DNA from: Pararoseomonas sp. SCSIO 73927
GTDB lineage: Bacteria; Pseudomonadota; Alphaproteobacteria; Acetobacterales; Acetobacteraceae
Length of the DNA stretch: 64,000 nucleotides
Assembly: GCF_037040815.1 (NCBI RefSeq)
Contig: NZ_CP146232.1
Coordinates: forward strand, 1,792,501 to 1,856,500
Reading direction: 5' to 3'
The notes beneath the pieces were generated by a model, which saw nothing but the letters and a program-made list of their open reading frames with translations, was not told where the DNA came from and did not search any database. A program made the translations under genes and the position numbers. Each line of letters opens with the position of its first letter. Within the stretch, counting starts at the first letter, position 1. Shown here piece by piece: positions 42,081 to 50,264 of the stretch.

Positions 42081-42978
42081 GTCACGGATCAATCTATCGC
42101 CCGCCGACCTGGATGCCTTCCTGCAGGTCGCGGAGGCCGGCAGCTTTCGCGGCGCGGCGGAGAGGATGCGGCTCTCCCAACCGGCCGTCTCGGCCCGGAT
42201 CCGGCACCTGGAGGACGGGTTGGGCCTGCGCCTCTTCGACCGCACGACGCGTCGCGTCACGCTCACCTCCGCCGGGGAGAGGCTGCGAGGCCGGGTGGAG
42301 CTGATGTTCGGGGAGCTGCGGCTGCTTCTGAACGAGCTCGACGACGAGGCGCATCTCCGTCGCGGCCGCGTCACCGTCGGCGCCACGCTCTCCGTGACGA
42401 CGAGCTTCCTGCCGAGAGCCATCGCCCGCTTCCGCCGGCAGTGGCCGGGCATCGAGGTGGTGCTGCACGACGACCTCTACGGGCGCGACCTCGACCGCCT
42501 TTCCCGCGGCGAGCTAGACATGGCCGTGACGCCCTTCGCAGGGGGTGACGACCGCTTCGCCTTCGAGCCGCTGCTGACGGACCACTACCTCGTCGCCGTG
42601 CCGGCCCGGCACCCGCTGGCGCGCCGCAAGGCCGTGCCGCTGGCGGCGCTGGCGGCGGAGCCGCTGATCACCATGCCCCCGCAATCCGCCGCCTGGTCCA
42701 ACTTCCAGGACGCCTTCGCGGCGATCGGGGTTGAGTTCCGCCCGGCCTTCCGGACCCGCAGCGCCCTCACCACGCTGGCCATGGTGCGGGAGGGGGTGGG
42801 GATCGGCTTCGTGACCCGTCTCATGGCCGCATCCGTCCGCATGACGGACATCACCCTGCTGCCGCTGCGGGATGCCGTGCTGGGCAGGGAGGTCGGCATC
42901 GTCACCCTCCGCGGGCGCGCGCTCCTGCCGAGCGGGCAAGCCTTCGCCGAGGTGCTGCGCCAGACCTGTGCGGGTTGA
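42079..42978 (+). CDS. LysR-family transcriptional regulator
   Basis: A 299-aa regulator. The N-terminal helix-turn-helix (about 5-64) shows AEAGSFRGAAERMRLSQPAVSARIRHLE, followed by the LysR substrate domain (about 92-295) with VTVGATLSVTTSFLPRAIARF and REGVGIGFVTRLMA. There is no clear ribosome site because the operator palindrome occupies that place, so translation may be weak or tied to autoregulation. It is divergent from the amidohydrolase/Rieske/ferredoxin operon, its likely activation target. Confidence 0.93.
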   Translation: MSRINLSPADLDAFLQVAEAGSFRGAAERMRLSQPAVSARIRHLEDGLGLRLFDRTTRRVTLTSAGERLRGRVELMFGELRLLLNELDDEAHLRRGRVTVGATLSVTTSFLPRAIARFRRQWPGIEVVLHDDLYGRDLDRLSRGELDMAVTPFAGGDDRFAFEPLLTDHYLVAVPARHPLARRKAVPLAALAAEPLITMPPQSAAWSNFQDAFAAIGVEFRPAFRTRSALTTLAMVREGVGIGFVTRLMAASVRMTDITLLPLRDAVLGREVGIVTLRGRALLPSGQAFAEVLRQTCAG

Positions 42979-43044
42979 CGCCTGCAATCGACACGATGGG
43001 ACTGGCCTAGGAAGGCGGATCAGCCTGGATCGGCGTGGGGGATG

Positions 43045-43191
43045 TTACCCCATTGGCCTGGGGAAAGCACCGGCCCCGTAGGCCTTGTGCGTGGACTCCA
43101 CCTGCTCCTCCGGCGTGGCGGGAACAGCCGGGTTGTCCTTCCTGCGCGGGACCGACCCGGTCATGGCAACGGCGCCGGCGACGGGATCCAT
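43045..43191 (-). pseudogene. DUF849 (beta-keto acid cleavage enzyme) N-terminal remnant
   Basis: A 48-codon frame on the minus strand. It carries AMTGSVPRRKDNPAVPATPE followed by EQVESTHKAYGAGA, which matches the N-terminus of DUF849/BKACE enzymes (first barrel strand and substrate loop). After that the match stops, and the frame ends in PRPMG and TAA. BKACE proteins condense a beta-keto acid with acetyl-CoA and need the full roughly 300-residue barrel, so this is a dead fragment. It lies at the downstream end of the amidohydrolase/Bug/SDR operon, which probably once included this step. Confidence 0.7.
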
Positions 43192-43230
43192 CCTGACAGT
43201 TCCTTCTCGGCTTCGGGACGCGGCAGCGCG

Positions 43231-44055
43231 TCAGAAGCCGTAGAGGCGGGCGGGATTGGTCACCAGCAGTCGGTGCAGTCCGGCCTCGTCGGCCATCAGA
43301 GGGAGCAGGTCCAGGAGGGTGGTGTCGTCCTGCACAGCATGACGTGGGTTAACGTGCGGAAAATCAGTGCCCCAGACGACGCGGTCCGGCGCGGCCGCGA
43401 TCAGGGCGCGGGCGAAGGGCAGGGCATCATGGAAAGGCGCTCCGACCGCCGAGACCCGATCGCTGCCCGAGACCTTCACCCAGCAATTCTCCCGCCGCGC
43501 CTGTTCCAGCAGCGCGCGAAAGACGGGTTGATCCACCCCGCCCGCGGCGTCCACTCGGCCCATGTGATCGATGACGAAGGGGATGCGGAGGGCGTCCAAC
43601 TCGCCCCGCAGCTCAATCAGGTCGGCGGCGTCCAGGTGGATCTGGGCGTGCCAGCCGAGAGGGGCGATACGGTCCACGGTGCGGCGGAAGAAGCCGAGGT
43701 CGGGGCGGGCGCGCAGGTGGCGCACGAAGCCGAAGCGCACGCCGCGCACGCCGCCCTCGTGCAGGGCCTGGAGGGCGTTGTCGTCGAAGCTGTCCCCGAT
43801 GAGCGCGATGCCGCGGTAGCGCCCGCCGCTGGAAGCGATGGCGTCCAGCATGGCACTGTTGTCCGTGCCGTGCGCCGCGCCCTGCACGATGACGGAGCGG
43901 GTGAGCCCGAGGCGGGCGTAGAGGGCGGCCAGATCCTCCTTCCCGCGGTCGAGCGGCGTGTAGGTGCGGCCCTCCGCGAACGGAAAGCGGGCCGCCGGGC
44001 CGAATATGTGGCAGTGCGCGTCGCAGGCGTTCGGCGGGGGCGTGTAGCGGGCCAT
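43231..44055 (-). CDS. Amidohydrolase, 2-pyrone-4,6-dicarboxylate lactonase-like
   Basis: A 274-aa TIM-barrel hydrolase, a paralogue of the gene at 31649. The metal motif is H14-x-H16 (CDAHCHIFGP), then FPFAEGRTYTP, FVIDHMGRVD and VVWGTDFPHVN with the catalytic aspartate. Both the start and the middle are close to LigI-type lactonases. Start overlaps the Bug stop by one base. The DUF849 remnant lies 39 bases downstream. Confidence 0.9.
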   Translation of the reverse strand: MARYTPPPNACDAHCHIFGPAARFPFAEGRTYTPLDRGKEDLAALYARLGLTRSVIVQGAAHGTDNSAMLDAIASSGGRYRGIALIGDSFDDNALQALHEGGVRGVRFGFVRHLRARPDLGFFRRTVDRIAPLGWHAQIHLDAADLIELRGELDALRIPFVIDHMGRVDAAGGVDQPVFRALLEQARRENCWVKVSGSDRVSAVGAPFHDALPFARALIAAAPDRVVWGTDFPHVNPRHAVQDDTTLLDLLPLMADEAGLHRLLVTNPARLYGF

Positions 44056-45032
44056 CAGTCCGCCTTCACGCCGGCAGTCCGCACCACCTCACCCCAGCGG
44101 CCCACCTCTTCCCGGATGAAGGACAGGGCCTCCTCGGGTCGGCTGACGATGATGCGGGCGCCCTGGGAGGCGAACTGGTTTGCAGTGGCGGGCCGGGCCA
44201 TGGCGGCGGCGGTGGCGGCGTGCAGCCGGGCCACGCGCTCGGGCGGCGTGCCGGCGGGGGCAAGGAGGGCGTACCAGTTCTCGATCTCCATGCCCTGAAC
44301 GCCCGCTTCCGCGAAGGTCGGTACGTCCGGCAGGGCGGGAGAGCGCTGGGGGCTGGTCACGGCGAGGGCGCGCAGCCGGCCTTCCTGCACGTGGGGCAGC
44401 AGCACGGGCAGGTCGAGGAAGGCGATCTCCACTTCGCCCGCCAGGAGGGCCGTGATGGCGGGCGCGGCACCGCGATAAGGGACGTGGGCGATGTTGGCGC
44501 CCGTGGCGATCCTGAAGCGCTCCCCCGAGAGGTGGGGCGTGCCGCCTGGGCCAGAGGAGCCGAAGTTCAGGCGCCCGGGCCGCGCCTTGGCCAGCGCGAC
44601 CAGCTCCGCCACGCTGCGTGCCGGGAGCTTCGGGTTCACGCAGAGCAGGGTGGGCACGCCGGCCACGATGGAGACGGGTGCGAAGTCCTTGCGGGAGTCG
44701 TAAGGGTTGTTCGGGATGAGGGTGACGCTCACCGCCACCGCGCCGGTGCTGCTGAAGCCGAGTGTGTAGCCGTCCGGCTGGGCCTTCGCGACGGCGTCCG
44801 TGCCCACCACCCCGCCGGCGCCGGAGCGGTTCTCCACGACCACCGACACCTTCAGCTCCTCCGACAGCGCCTGGGCGACGATGCGGGCGGCGAGGTCCAC
44901 CGGCCCGCCTGGCGGGAAGGGCACGAGGAGGCGGATCGGCCTGTCGGGGAAGGACTGCGCCGCGGCCCCGGAAAAGGCCGGGGCCGCCAGGGCCGCGCCG
45001 AGGAGGGCGCGGCGGGCGAGGGGCGGAGACAT
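44055..45032 (-). CDS. Bug-family periplasmic binding protein
   Basis: A 325-aa binding protein with a Tat-like signal (LARRALLGAALAAPAFS). Motifs: IRLLVPFPPGGPVDLAAR, VENRSGAGGVVG, HVPYRGAAPAITALLAG, LPDVPTFAEAGVQGME and LLAPAGTP. I take the start at ATG 45032, which is 26 bases after the SDR stop. The same frame stays open upstream over the SDR gene but is a shadow there. Confidence 0.93.
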   Translation of the reverse strand: MSPPLARRALLGAALAAPAFSGAAAQSFPDRPIRLLVPFPPGGPVDLAARIVAQALSEELKVSVVVENRSGAGGVVGTDAVAKAQPDGYTLGFSSTGAVAVSVTLIPNNPYDSRKDFAPVSIVAGVPTLLCVNPKLPARSVAELVALAKARPGRLNFGSSGPGGTPHLSGERFRIATGANIAHVPYRGAAPAITALLAGEVEIAFLDLPVLLPHVQEGRLRALAVTSPQRSPALPDVPTFAEAGVQGMEIENWYALLAPAGTPPERVARLHAATAAAMARPATANQFASQGARIIVSRPEEALSFIREEVGRWGEVVRTAGVKAD

Positions 45033-45058
45033 CGGATGCTTCCTCTCTATCCTGTGGT

Positions 45059-45859
45059 CTAGTCGCAGCGGACGGACATGCCGCCATCCACGACGATCTC
45101 CGTGCCCGTGACGAAGCGCGCCTCGTCCGAGGCGAGGAAGAGCGCGGCGGCGGCCGTGTCCCGCCCGTCGCCCGCGAAGCCCATGGGGATGCGCTTCAGG
45201 CGGGAGTCCAGCAGCGCCTGCACGTCGCCGCCCGTGCGCTGGCCGGCGAGCCGCGTCTCGACCATCGGCGTGTGCATCTGCCCCGGCACCACCGTGTTCA
45301 CGCGCACGTTGCGGGAGGCGTACTCCACCGCGACGACGCGGGAGAGCTGGATGACACCGGCCTTGGAGGCGGCGTAGGCCACCTGCGCCGAGCCGGTCCA
45401 GCGGATGCCGGAGGTGGAGGCGGTGTTGACGATGGAGCCGCCGCCCTGCGCCACCATGATCGGCAGGACGTGCTTGCAGGTGAGGAAGACGCTCTTGAGG
45501 TTGAAATCGATCTGGGTATCCCAGACCTCCTCGCTCATCGCCTCCGGCCCGCCCTTGGCGGATCCGCCGACATTGTTCACGAGGATGTCGATGCGCCCGA
45601 ACTCGGCATGGGCCGCCTTCACCATGGCGGCGATGGACTCGCCGCTCATCACGTCGCAGGTGCCGGGGACGAAGGTGCCGCCCACCTCGCGCACGCGCGC
45701 GGCGGTCTCCTCCATCGCGGCGGGGTCGCGGTCCACGCCGTAGACCTTCGCGCCCTCCCGCGCGAAGAGCACTGCGGCGGCGCGGCCGTTGCCCCAGCCC
45801 GTGCCGACGGAACCGGCGCCGGTGATGACGGCGACCTTGCCCTCGAGACGTCCTGCCAT
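45059..45859 (-). CDS. Short-chain dehydrogenase/reductase
   Basis: A 266-aa classical SDR with all catalytic residues: S148 region (NTASTSG), Y162 and K166 (AYAASKAG). The coenzyme motif is GAGSVGTGWGNGRA, longer than the usual TGxxxGxG by an inserted loop that the SDR at 48863 also has, and D43 (GVDRD) suggests NAD. NNVGG replaces NNAG. It may oxidise a hydroxy acid or alcohol delivered by the Bug protein encoded next to it. Confidence 0.9.
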   Translation of the reverse strand: MAGRLEGKVAVITGAGSVGTGWGNGRAAAVLFAREGAKVYGVDRDPAAMEETAARVREVGGTFVPGTCDVMSGESIAAMVKAAHAEFGRIDILVNNVGGSAKGGPEAMSEEVWDTQIDFNLKSVFLTCKHVLPIMVAQGGGSIVNTASTSGIRWTGSAQVAYAASKAGVIQLSRVVAVEYASRNVRVNTVVPGQMHTPMVETRLAGQRTGGDVQALLDSRLKRIPMGFAGDGRDTAAAALFLASDEARFVTGTEIVVDGGMSVRCD

Positions 45860-45925
45860 GGTGTGCTCCTGATCGGATCGATTGCTTCTGAGAGGTTGAG
45901 CGACGGAAGAGGCGGGCGGCCCGGC

Positions 45926-46321
45926 TCACTCCATGCGGATGCCGGCGCGGCGGCCGACTTCGCCCCAGCGCGCGCTCTCCGCCACGATGAAGTGGCGGAA
46001 TTCGGCCTGGGTACCGCCCACGGGGCGGGCGCCCTGCTCGCCATAGGCGCGCACCAGCTCCGGGTCGCGCAGAGCGCGCACGGCGGCCTCCTGCAGCAGC
46101 GCCTGGACCGGCGCGGGCACCTTCGACGAGGTGACGAGTCCGTACCAGTTGTCCGCCGTCACCGGCACGCCGGTCTCCGCCATGGTGGGCGTCCCCGGCA
46201 GCAGGGGAGGTCGCTCGCCGCTCGCCAGCGCAACTGGGCGCAGCGCGCCTCCCTGCGCCTGGGACATCATGACCGGCATGTCCGCGACCATCATCTGCGC
46301 CTGGCCGGCGATGAGGTCGCG
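45926..46321 (-). pseudogene. Bug-family binding protein, C-terminal fragment
   Basis: The frame reads RDLIAGQAQMMVADMP at its beginning and then shows the normal Bug C-terminal half: LPGTPTMAETGVPVTADNWYG, VPAPVQALLQEAAVRALRDP and a final FRHFIVAESARWGEVGRRAG. The signal peptide and the first lobe (about 190 residues) are missing. The upstream side runs straight into the end of the carboxymuconolactone-type gene at 46356, so a deletion has joined the two. It has no start or export signal and should be non-functional. Confidence 0.8.
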
Positions 46322-46355
46322 GGGTTGGGGTGGCGCAGGCCCGGTCCCCAGCCCG

Positions 46356-46928
46356 TCACGGCACGGGATCCCCTGGCTCCGCGCCGAGTTCCGGCGCGAA
46401 GGCGTCGGGCAGGCCGATCTCGAAGACGTTCAGCGTCATCGCAACGAGGGTGTAGTAGCCGAGCAGCGCCACCAGCTCGACTATGCCGCGCTCGCCCAGC
46501 ACCTCCACGCCGCGGCGGTAGAGGTCGTCCGGCACGCGGCGCGTGGCCATCAAGGCGGTGGAGACGTCGTAGATCGCCCGCTCCCGCTCGTCCCGCAGCA
46601 CGGGCACGCGGCGCTCCGCGATGGCGGCCACCACCTCCGGGTCCATCCCGGCCTTCAGCCCCTCGCGCTTGTGGACGGTCCACTCGTAATGGGCGGTCCA
46701 GTGGCGCCCGACGATGAGGATGGCGAGCTCGGACAGGCGCGGCTCCAGCGTGGTCTGGTATCGCAGCAGCTCGCCCAGGCGCTGGCCGCGGCGCGCCAGC
46801 TCCGGGTTCCTCAGCCAGGCGATCATGGGGGCCGGCACGCGGCCGCGGATACCGGAGACGGCCTCCTGGCAGACCTCCCTCTCCTCGGGCGTGCGCTCCG
46901 CCTCGGGTGTCAGCTCGATGCGTGCCAT
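46356..46928 (-). CDS. Carboxymuconolactone decarboxylase family protein
   Basis: A 190-aa all-helical protein with PAPMIAWLRNPELARRGQRL, ELAILIVGRHWTAHYEW and VHKREGLKAGMDPEVVAAI, the standard CMD/AhpD-fold core. The CxxC of AhpD peroxidase partners is absent, so a redox role is unlikely; a decarboxylase or lactone-type role fits the neighbouring lactonase-like gene. ATG 46928 has GGGAGAGGAAG upstream. Its extreme C-terminus abuts a deletion junction and may not be original. Confidence 0.85.
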   Translation of the reverse strand: MARIELTPEAERTPEEREVCQEAVSGIRGRVPAPMIAWLRNPELARRGQRLGELLRYQTTLEPRLSELAILIVGRHWTAHYEWTVHKREGLKAGMDPEVVAAIAERRVPVLRDERERAIYDVSTALMATRRVPDDLYRRGVEVLGERGIVELVALLGYYTLVAMTLNVFEIGLPDAFAPELGAEPGDPVP

Positions 46929-46945
46929 TCTTCCTCTCCCTTCCG

Positions 46946-47725
46946 TCAGCGCGCGGTGCGCTCGATCGGCCCCGGGTCGCCCCCGAGGTCGCGCGTCATG
47001 GCGATGGCTTCCCGCAGCACCAGTGGCACGCAGAGCGCCTCGCTCTCCGCGGTGAAGCGGTAGAGCGGCACTGAGATGCCGACCGAGCCGGCGACGCGGC
47101 CGTCGGCATCCAGGACGGGGCACGCGATGGCGGCGATCTGGGGCAGACGCTCGCCGCGTGTGACCACGGGCAGGCTCTCGCCGCCTTCCAAAGCGATCAG
47201 GGAGCGGCCGTGAGCGCCGCGGCCAAGCGGCTGGGCCTCGCCGACATGGGCGACGTCGCGCACGAGCTGCGGGGAGTCCAGGCGGAAGACGCAGCGGCGC
47301 TGGTCGCCTTCCCGCACGAAGAAGGCCGCGCTCTCCCTGCTCTCGGCCCGCAGCCGCTCCAGCGCGGGCATGACGTGGTGCTCCAGCCGCAGGGATCGGC
47401 GGAACAGGTCCCCCAGCAGCAGCAGGGTGGATCCGAGGAGGTAGCCGCCGGAGGGCAGGCGCTTGACGAAGCCGTGCCCCTCCAGCGTCCCGAGCAGGCG
47501 CAGCGCGGTCGTGATGTTCAGTCCGGCCCGACGGGAGAGCTCCGTCAGGCCCAGCGGCCCGTCCTCCTCCCGGAAGGCGCGGAGCAGCACCAGGGCGCGG
47601 TCCACGGCCCGCACCCCGTCTCCGTTCAGGGCACTGACCGGACTGGCCGGGGGTACGGCCTGAAGGGAAGCGGGCGGTTCGGATTTCTGGGGGCGAGGGA
47701 TCGCCGGGCGGGACTGTCGAGCCAT
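46946..47725 (-). CDS. IclR-family transcriptional regulator
   Basis: A 259-aa regulator with a proline-rich leader (1-30), a winged helix (about 35-100, GLTELSRRAGLNITTALRLLGTLEGHGFV) and an IclR ligand domain (about 110-255, AQPLGRGAHGRSLIALEGG and GSVGISVPLYRFT). It is the first gene of the minus-strand operon and is divergent from the Bug/SDR pair at 47829. The gap holds a repeated GGAAG on each side of ATGATTGCATGTGAT, a possible but weak operator. Confidence 0.92.
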   Translation of the reverse strand: MARQSRPAIPRPQKSEPPASLQAVPPASPVSALNGDGVRAVDRALVLLRAFREEDGPLGLTELSRRAGLNITTALRLLGTLEGHGFVKRLPSGGYLLGSTLLLLGDLFRRSLRLEHHVMPALERLRAESRESAAFFVREGDQRRCVFRLDSPQLVRDVAHVGEAQPLGRGAHGRSLIALEGGESLPVVTRGERLPQIAAIACPVLDADGRVAGSVGISVPLYRFTAESEALCVPLVLREAIAMTRDLGGDPGPIERTAR

Positions 47726-47828
47726 GAGGGCATCCTAGACGCCCTTTTCACCCAACGGAAGATGATTGCATGTGATGGAAGTGCTGATCTAAAGCTGCGC
47801 GGACAAAGGCCAAGTGGAGGAGACTGCT

Positions 47829-48842
47829 GTGCGACGGCATGGAGCAAACCCGGCAGGCGGCATCGCCCTGTCACGGCGGGGACTGGGACTCGCTCTGGCC
47901 AACCTCGCCGCGGTTGGCATGGGGACTCGCTCCGCCGGAGCGCAGCAGCCGTACCCGAGCCGGCCGATCCGCGTCGTCGTGCCCTTCGTGGCCGGCGGCG
48001 GGACCGACGTCGTGGGGCGCGAGCTGGCGCAGCGCATGAGTGAGGAGCTCGGCCAGCCGCTCGTGGTGGACAACCGCGGCGGCGGGGGCACGGTCATCGG
48101 CTCCGACGCCGTCGCCAAGGCGCCACCGGACGGCTACACCCTGCTCCTCACCACCTCGGCGCTGGCGATCAACGCCTCTCTCGTGCGCGATCTCCCGTAC
48201 AACACCGAGAGGGCCATCACCGAGGTCGGGCTGATCTGCCGCGGGCCCAACGTGATCGTGGTGAAGCCCGACAGCCCGTTGCGGACCGTGGCCGACATCG
48301 TGCGCGCCGCGAAGGCAAGTCCGGGCGGCCTGACCTACGGTTCCTCAGGCAACGGCTCGGCCGTGCACCTGGCGGCGGAGCTGTTCAAGCTGACGGCCGG
48401 GGTGGACATCACCCACGTGCCCTACCGCGGCGCCGGGCCGGCCTATACCGACCTGCTGGGCGGGCGGCTGGACATGGTTTTCGCGACGGCGGGCGGGGTG
48501 GCCAGCCTCGTCAAGCAGGGGCAGCTGCGGGCCGTCGCCGTCACCTCGGCCGGACGCACCCCCGCCTATGACGGCGTGCCGGCGGTGGCCGAGACCCTGC
48601 CGGGCTACGAGGCGGATGTCTGGTACGCCGTCTTCGCGCCCGCGGGCACGCCGGCGCCGGTGGTGGCGCGGCTGAACGCGGCGATGCGCAAAGCGACCGA
48701 GGTGCCCGCCTACCGCGACCGGCTGGCGGGCGAGGGGCTGACCGTGGCGGTGAACAGCCCGGAGGAGATGACACGCTTCATGCGCGCCGAGGAGGCGCGC
48801 TGGCGGCGGGTGGTGACAGACGGGAAGCTGACGCCGGATTGA
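47829..48842 (+). CDS. Bug-family periplasmic binding protein
   Basis: A 337-aa binding protein with a Tat-like signal (LSRRGLGLALANLAAVG, mature start near GAQQPY). Motifs: IRVVVPFVAGGGTDVVGR, VDNRGGGGTVIG, HVPYRGAGPAYTDLLGG, YDGVPAVAETLPGYE and VFAPAGTP. Start GTG 47829 is preferred because GGAGGAG ends seven bases upstream; GTG 47814 overlaps that ribosome site. Followed by an SDR gene. Confidence 0.93.
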   Translation: MRRHGANPAGGIALSRRGLGLALANLAAVGMGTRSAGAQQPYPSRPIRVVVPFVAGGGTDVVGRELAQRMSEELGQPLVVDNRGGGGTVIGSDAVAKAPPDGYTLLLTTSALAINASLVRDLPYNTERAITEVGLICRGPNVIVVKPDSPLRTVADIVRAAKASPGGLTYGSSGNGSAVHLAAELFKLTAGVDITHVPYRGAGPAYTDLLGGRLDMVFATAGGVASLVKQGQLRAVAVTSAGRTPAYDGVPAVAETLPGYEADVWYAVFAPAGTPAPVVARLNAAMRKATEVPAYRDRLAGEGLTVAVNSPEEMTRFMRAEEARWRRVVTDGKLTPD

Positions 48843-48862
48843 GGCGCGGTCCGAGGGGGAGA

Positions 48863-49666
48863 ATGAGCATGGCCGGAAGGCTCGAAAGCAAGGTCGCGAT
48901 CGTCGTCGGCGCAGGGCAGCAGCCCGGCGAGACGATCGGCAACGGGCGCGCGGTGGCGGAGCGCTTCGCGGAAGAGGGCGCGACGCTGCTGCTGGTGGAC
49001 ATTAACGAGGAATGGGCGGAGGCCACGCGCGCGGCGGTGGAGCGTCACGGCCGCCCTGCCTCCATTCTGCGGGCCGACATCACCCAGGAGGAGGACTGCG
49101 CCGCAATCGCCCGGACCTGCGTGGAGCGCTACGGCCGCATCGACGTGCTGCACAACAATGTCGGCCGTTCCAAGGGCGACCGGAAGACGGCCGAGATGGA
49201 TGCCGGCATGTGGGACGCCATCATGGCCATGAACCTCAAGGGCATGTTCATGACCTGCAAGCACGTCCTGCCGCAGATGGTCGCGCAGAAGTCGGGCTGC
49301 ATCGTCAACATCTCCTCCACCTCCTCCCTCTCCGCGCGGCCGACGGTGACCTACAAGACCAGCAAGGCCGGGGTGAACGCGCTGACCCAGCACATCGCGA
49401 CGGAGAATGCCCGCCACGGCATCCGCGCCAACGTGATCCTGCCCGGGTTGATCGACACGCCCATGGCGATCGAGCGCCGCGCGCAGGAGCGGGGCGTATC
49501 GCGCGAGGTCGTCCGGGCCGAGCGTGAGGCGCTGGTGCCGATGGGCCGCATGGGCACGGCCTGGGACGTGGCCAACGCCGCGGTGTTCCTGGCCTCCGAC
49601 GAGGCTGGTTACATCACCGGCGTGATCCTGCCCGTTGATGGCGGATTGCTCGAGAAGCGAGGCTGA
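48863..49666 (+). CDS. Short-chain dehydrogenase/reductase
   Basis: A 267-aa SDR, paralogous to the one at 45059. Coenzyme motif GAGQQPGETIGNGRA with the same kind of insertion, D46 (LVDIN) for NAD, serine in NISSTSS, then Y164 and K168 (TYKTSKAG). The C-terminus GYITGVILPVDGGLL is usual. ATG 48863 follows AGGGGGAG. It forms a two-gene operon with the Bug gene, so the pair mirrors the Bug/SDR pair at 44055-45859. Confidence 0.9.
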   Translation: MSMAGRLESKVAIVVGAGQQPGETIGNGRAVAERFAEEGATLLLVDINEEWAEATRAAVERHGRPASILRADITQEEDCAAIARTCVERYGRIDVLHNNVGRSKGDRKTAEMDAGMWDAIMAMNLKGMFMTCKHVLPQMVAQKSGCIVNISSTSSLSARPTVTYKTSKAGVNALTQHIATENARHGIRANVILPGLIDTPMAIERRAQERGVSREVVRAEREALVPMGRMGTAWDVANAAVFLASDEAGYITGVILPVDGGLLEKRG

Positions 49667-49707
49667 ACAGGGGCGGTGGGACGACGAGTGCGCTCCCGCC
49701 GCCCCAC

Positions 49708-49923
49708 TCAGTGGGCATCGGCATGATCGGTCAGACGCAGCCTGCCTCTGAGAGCCGTGGAGAGGTTGTTCAGCGTCTCGTCGCGGATCCCCACCTTTTT
49801 CGGAATGCCTTCCCTAGCTCCCTTCCCCCGCAGGTTATCCTCAACGGATTGGATGGTGGACGTGGTGATTTGCCCTTCGGCCTCTATCGCCGCGATCATG
49901 CGGCTCAGGAGGGCGACCTCCAT
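49708..49923 (-). CDS. Small hypothetical protein, doubtful
   Basis: A 71-aa frame beginning MEVALLSRMIAAIEAEGQIT and ending in a polar tail. The first 45 residues look like two amphipathic helices and read more like protein than the surrounding shadows. Lower GC and more varied codons than the neighbours suggest a foreign or decayed origin. No ribosome site is convincing. I do not recognise a family. Confidence 0.3.
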   Translation of the reverse strand: MEVALLSRMIAAIEAEGQITTSTIQSVEDNLRGKGAREGIPKKVGIRDETLNNLSTALRGRLRLTDHADAH

Positions 49924-50045
49924 CCGCCCGCCTGCCGCAGGCGCCCGGGGGGGCACCTACGTAAGCGTGTGAAGAAGCGCTGAATCGAGACCCTGCCCAA
50001 AGCCGATCTGTGCATTTGGTCGGAAGCACGAAAACGACGTGAGGG

Positions 50046-50077
50046 TGAGGTGCCGATCGGCGCTGATCGGGACCTCA
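50046..50077. terminator. Hairpin in the SDR/LutB convergent gap
   Basis: TGAGGT-G-CCGATC (50046-50058) pairs with GATCGG-G-ACCTCA (50065-50077): 12 bp with one internal G/G mismatch and a six-base loop. No T-run. It could end either convergent transcript. Confidence 0.35.
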
Positions 50078-50264
50078 CCTGGTGATCAACCTTCGTGACG
50101 GGATCAGTGATCTACAGTGGGTTGTCCCTTCCAGCGGCCACAGTGGCCGGCAGGCGTTGATGGCCGCCGGCCCGCCATGAGAGGGCCGCTCCCCAGGATG
50201 GTGGCCGTGCACTGGAGGAGTGAACGGGTCCTTCTTCCCTCCCCTGGGCCGGCAAGGGCCGAAA

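Larger units (their letters stand above)
49667..50264. other. 598-base gap marking the end of the accessory region
   Basis: Convergent ends of the SDR and LutB genes. It contains one weak small frame (49708-49923, minus), the hairpin at 50046-50077, and the palindrome GGCCAC-A-GTGGCC (50136-50148). No transposase, tRNA or attachment site was recognised. Confidence 0.4.
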
